Below are positions 13,149-15,446 of a stretch of 15,446 bases of DNA, piece by piece. Within the stretch, counting starts at the first letter, position 1. Every line of letters begins with the position of its first letter. Origin of the DNA: Nitrospirota bacterium (GTDB lineage: Bacteria > Nitrospirota > Nitrospiria > Nitrospirales > UBA8639); contig QIMB01000179.1 in NCBI GenBank assembly GCA_003233615.1, forward strand, positions 1-15,446, in the 5' to 3' direction. The position numbers were made by a program, and so were the translations under genes. Below the pieces are notes generated by a model. It was given only the letters and a program-made list of their open reading frames with translations. It ran no database searches and was not told the DNA's origin.

Positions 13149-14240
13149 ATGACACAGACAACCAGCGCCGATACCCTGCCCTCTCCAATGGGCCTTCCAC
13201 CTCACCAGGTGGACACTCCTGCTATTCTGGATTCCCTCCCGTATTGGAAAAGCGGAATTACGGAACTCAAGTCTTTTCGAGGGCATTCACAAGAAATTTG
13301 GTCTGTAGCATTTTCCCCTGATGGGCTGACACTTGCGAGTGGAGGCAATGACCGTTTCGTTCGTATGTGGGACATTGAAACTGGTCGTCTGCTTCGATCG
13401 CTTCGTGGCCATACGGCTACTGTACGCCAAGTCCTCTATGCTCCAGATGGGCTCATGCTGGCCACAGGCAGTGAAGATCGAACGATTCGTTTGTGGAATC
13501 CTGAAACAGGGGAATCGCTTCGCCTCCTATTCACTCGATACGACCATGCCGTCACAAGTATGTCTTTTTCTCCCGATGGTTTAATGCTCGCCCGTTGCGG
13601 CCAAAATAAAGATATCAAGATCTGGGAAGTTACCACGGGCACTGAACTCATGTCTTTATTGGGGAAAGATCAATTCGACCATAATTGGAGTGTCTGTACG
13701 GCATTTTCCCCAGATGGCCTCCACTTAGTTGCCGGCAGTGATATTGGGAAAATTAAGATGTATGAAGTGCTGCCAAGCGGAGAAGAAAAAATTGCACACA
13801 ACGGACACTGGCGAGATGAAGCCGACGATGAAGAAACCGAAAATCGTGGCTTCTATGTGGATGACCATGGGGGCTTTCAACGACCCATGGAATATTGGAT
13901 TGGCGCGTTGACGTTTACCCCGGATGGCTCAACCATGATTTCTGGAAGTCGTGATTGCAGCATCAAGTTTTGGGACATGCCAAACCTCGAAGAACGACGC
14001 ACATTGAAAGGACATTCCGAATGGGTCAGAAATCTTCTTGTCAGTCAGGATGGGAAGGTTCTGTTCAGCGCGAGCGATGACGGGACAGTAAAAATGTGGG
14101 ATATTGAGAAAGGCCGTCAATTTCGTACCATCAAATCCCATACAGGCCCTGTTCGAGGAATTGCACTGTCTGCTGATGGGAAATATTTGGCCACTGCCGG
14201 AAATGACCGGGTTATCACTCTGTGGGAGGGTGGAGAGTAA
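13149..14240 (+). CDS. WD40-repeat seven-bladed propeller protein
   Basis: A 363-residue protein with seven WD repeats at about 42-79, 84-118, 128-162, 174-208, 250-277, 285-320 and 327-360. Typical GH...SPDG...SGSxDxTIKxWD patterns are visible (FRGHSQEIWSVAFSPDG, TGSEDRTIRLWNPETG, SASDDGTVKMWDIEKG). An acidic, aromatic insert (about 210-248) lies between the fourth and fifth blades and is a candidate partner-binding loop. A Pro/Thr-rich N-terminus of 40 residues precedes the propeller. No signal peptide is present, so it is likely a cytoplasmic scaffold. The ATG has CGAGGA 5 bases upstream. It is the only plus-strand gene recognised, diverging from the HExxH gene and convergent with the sigma-54 regulator. 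No kinase or peptidase domain is fused to it. The partner is unknown. Confidence 0.9.
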   Translation: MTQTTSADTLPSPMGLPPHQVDTPAILDSLPYWKSGITELKSFRGHSQEIWSVAFSPDGLTLASGGNDRFVRMWDIETGRLLRSLRGHTATVRQVLYAPDGLMLATGSEDRTIRLWNPETGESLRLLFTRYDHAVTSMSFSPDGLMLARCGQNKDIKIWEVTTGTELMSLLGKDQFDHNWSVCTAFSPDGLHLVAGSDIGKIKMYEVLPSGEEKIAHNGHWRDEADDEETENRGFYVDDHGGFQRPMEYWIGALTFTPDGSTMISGSRDCSIKFWDMPNLEERRTLKGHSEWVRNLLVSQDGKVLFSASDDGTVKMWDIEKGRQFRTIKSHTGPVRGIALSADGKYLATAGNDRVITLWEGGE

Positions 14241-14276
14241 TTTCTCACATAGGGAAAGACAGGTCTTGAGGCTAGC

Positions 14277-15446
14277 TCATCTCTCAGGACCATCATCACG
14301 GTCAGAGCGTGCGTCTTCACCAGACCGGACAATGTCATAACGTTTGCACTTTTCCCAAAGACCCTTCCGGGACAAGCCCAACACTTGGGCCGCAGTTGTG
14401 CGACTCCATCCGGTTCGCTGAAGTATTTCGATAATATGGGTTCGCTCAAATTGTTCTCGAGCCAGAGCTAAGGTTTCTATCTTCCCAGTTTTCATACTCG
14501 TTCTTCGACCCTGCTCCCCACAAAACCCACAATCCTTTTGCGGCTCCCCTCCTGAATACGGACAAGGGTTTTGCCCACACAAGTCCACGACTTGAATTTC
14601 TTCCGACTGCTGCGCGAGCGCAACTGCTCGCTCAATCGTATTTTCCAATTCACGCACATTTCCAGGAAACCCATAACGAAACAGCACTGCCCGAGCTTGC
14701 CGAGACAACACCTGAACGTGTTGGTTATTTCTAGTGGCCATCGTATGCAGAAAATGGTGCGCAAGAGTCAAAATATCCTCGCGCCGTTCTCGAAGCGGAG
14801 GGAGTTGAACCGGAACAACATTCAAGCGATAAAACAGATCCTCACGAAATCGTCCCTGCTCGACTTCTTTCTTTAAGTCTTTTTGTGTCGCGCAGACCAC
14901 ACGCACATCAATTTCAATGGTGTCGTTCCCACCGACTCTTTCGAACTGACGTTCCTGCAACACCCGTAATAATTTAATTTGGACAACAGGGGAAATTTCT
15001 CCAATTTCATCCAAAAATAACGTCCCTTGGTGGGCTAATTCAAATCGTCCACGACGCTGTCGAAGTGCCCCGGTAAATGCCCCTTTCTCATGACCAAATA
15101 ATTCGGCTTCGAGCAACGTTTCGGGAAGAGCCGCGCAACTGACTTTAATCAGTGCATGCTTGTGTCTGCCGCTATTTGCATGGATGGCATTCGCGATTAA
15201 TTCTTTTCCGGTCCCACTTTCCCCGATGATCAACACGGTCGAGTCGGTCTTGGAGACAAGCTTGACCTTTTCCAACACCTGATGCATTCGCTCGTTTTTT
15301 CCCACAAGCCCTTGGAAACTAAATTTATGTTCTAATTCCTCACGTAACACACGGTTTTCTTCACGCAAGGCAACCATCCCGCAGACACGATCCACGCTCA
15401 GCAATAATTCATCCATGGAAAAGGGTTTCGTAATATAATCGTAGGC
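14277..15446 (-). CDS. Sigma-54-dependent response regulator (NtrC family), N-terminus beyond the window
   Basis: A bacterial enhancer-binding protein that activates RNA polymerase with sigma-54. The right edge cuts the receiver domain; its last strand AYDYITKPF, with the conserved Lys-Pro, is visible, so a phosphorylated receiver lies upstream. The linker coiled coil (ALREENRVLREELEH) is followed by the AAA+ domain: Walker A GESGTGKE (15224-15201), GAFTGA sigma-54 contact loop (15083-15066), Walker B LFLDEIGE and the arginine-finger segment FREDLFYRLNV. A Fis-type helix-turn-helix ends the protein (TAAQVLGLSRKGLWEKCKRY). Between AAA+ and HTH is a Cys-rich linker, C-X4-C-X10-C-X2-C (14579-14520), not usual for the family. 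The visible part is 389 residues. No sigma-54 promoter was found here, so its targets lie elsewhere. A cognate kinase is not in the window. Confidence 0.93.
   Translation of the reverse strand, partial: AYDYITKPFSMDELLLSVDRVCGMVALREENRVLREELEHKFSFQGLVGKNERMHQVLEKVKLVSKTDSTVLIIGESGTGKELIANAIHANSGRHKHALIKVSCAALPETLLEAELFGHEKGAFTGALRQRRGRFELAHQGTLFLDEIGEISPVVQIKLLRVLQERQFERVGGNDTIEIDVRVVCATQKDLKKEVEQGRFREDLFYRLNVVPVQLPPLRERREDILTLAHHFLHTMATRNNQHVQVLSRQARAVLFRYGFPGNVRELENTIERAVALAQQSEEIQVVDLCGQNPCPYSGGEPQKDCGFCGEQGRRTSMKTGKIETLALAREQFERTHIIEILQRTGWSRTTAAQVLGLSRKGLWEKCKRYDIVRSGEDARSDRDDGPER

Noticed and set aside
1..15446. CRISPR array, tRNA or rRNA genes, transposase or integrase genes
   Set aside because: No regularly spaced direct repeats, no cloverleaf-like sequence and no mobile-element protein were seen on either strand.

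Overview
The window most likely comes from a nitrite-oxidising bacterium of the Nitrospira type. It carries accessory genes of a periplasmic type II DMSO-reductase-family enzyme of the nitrite oxidoreductase (NXR) kind. These are two paralogous exported heme-b (gamma, NxrC/EbdC-like) subunits, a TorD/NarJ-like chaperone, a NapF/NapG-like 4x[4Fe-4S] protein, a TatA translocase subunit and a multiheme cytochrome c. The catalytic molybdopterin (alpha) and iron-sulfur (beta) subunits are not in the window, so the NXR link is inference. Base composition looks near 50% GC by eye, which would suit marine or lineage IV Nitrospira better than the high-GC sewage species; this was not computed.

Layout, left to right. 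(A) 1-2502, minus strand: a tight operon of a gamma-like heme protein, a PDZ-domain secreted protein and a five-heme cytochrome c that runs off the left edge. The cytochrome reading frame breaks near 720-745. (B) 2503-2995: non-coding, with a likely promoter for operon A and degenerate palindromic repeat-like sequence. (C) 2996-8458, minus: a six-bladed NHL propeller, TatA, a TPR protein, a polytopic membrane protein and a radical SAM protein with an N-terminal B12-binding-like region. These are closely spaced and probably form one or two transcripts. (D) 8459-8897: non-coding, with a strong minus-strand terminator and a possible radical SAM promoter. (E) 8898-10914, minus: the second gamma subunit and the TorD-like chaperone. 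(F) 10915-11261: a well-formed sigma70-type promoter inside nested inverted repeats. (G) 11262-12897, minus: the ferredoxin-like protein and an unrecognised HExxH protein with two C-terminal CxxC pairs. (H) 12898-13148: a divergent promoter region. (I) 13149-14240, plus: a seven-repeat WD40 protein. (J) 14277 to the right edge, minus: a sigma-54-dependent response regulator with part of its receiver domain.

Reading it as a system: the chaperone, Tat component and Fe-S protein fit maturation and export of a periplasmic molybdoenzyme. The gamma subunits and multiheme cytochrome fit electron transfer out of it. The radical SAM, polytopic membrane, TPR, NHL, HExxH and WD40 proteins are co-located partners of unknown function. 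The most striking non-coding signal is the octamer ACGTNTTG, which occurs five times in the two regulatory regions F and H. Three of those copies overlap candidate -35 elements of the chaperone/gamma, HExxH/ferredoxin and WD40 promoters, which suggests common control.
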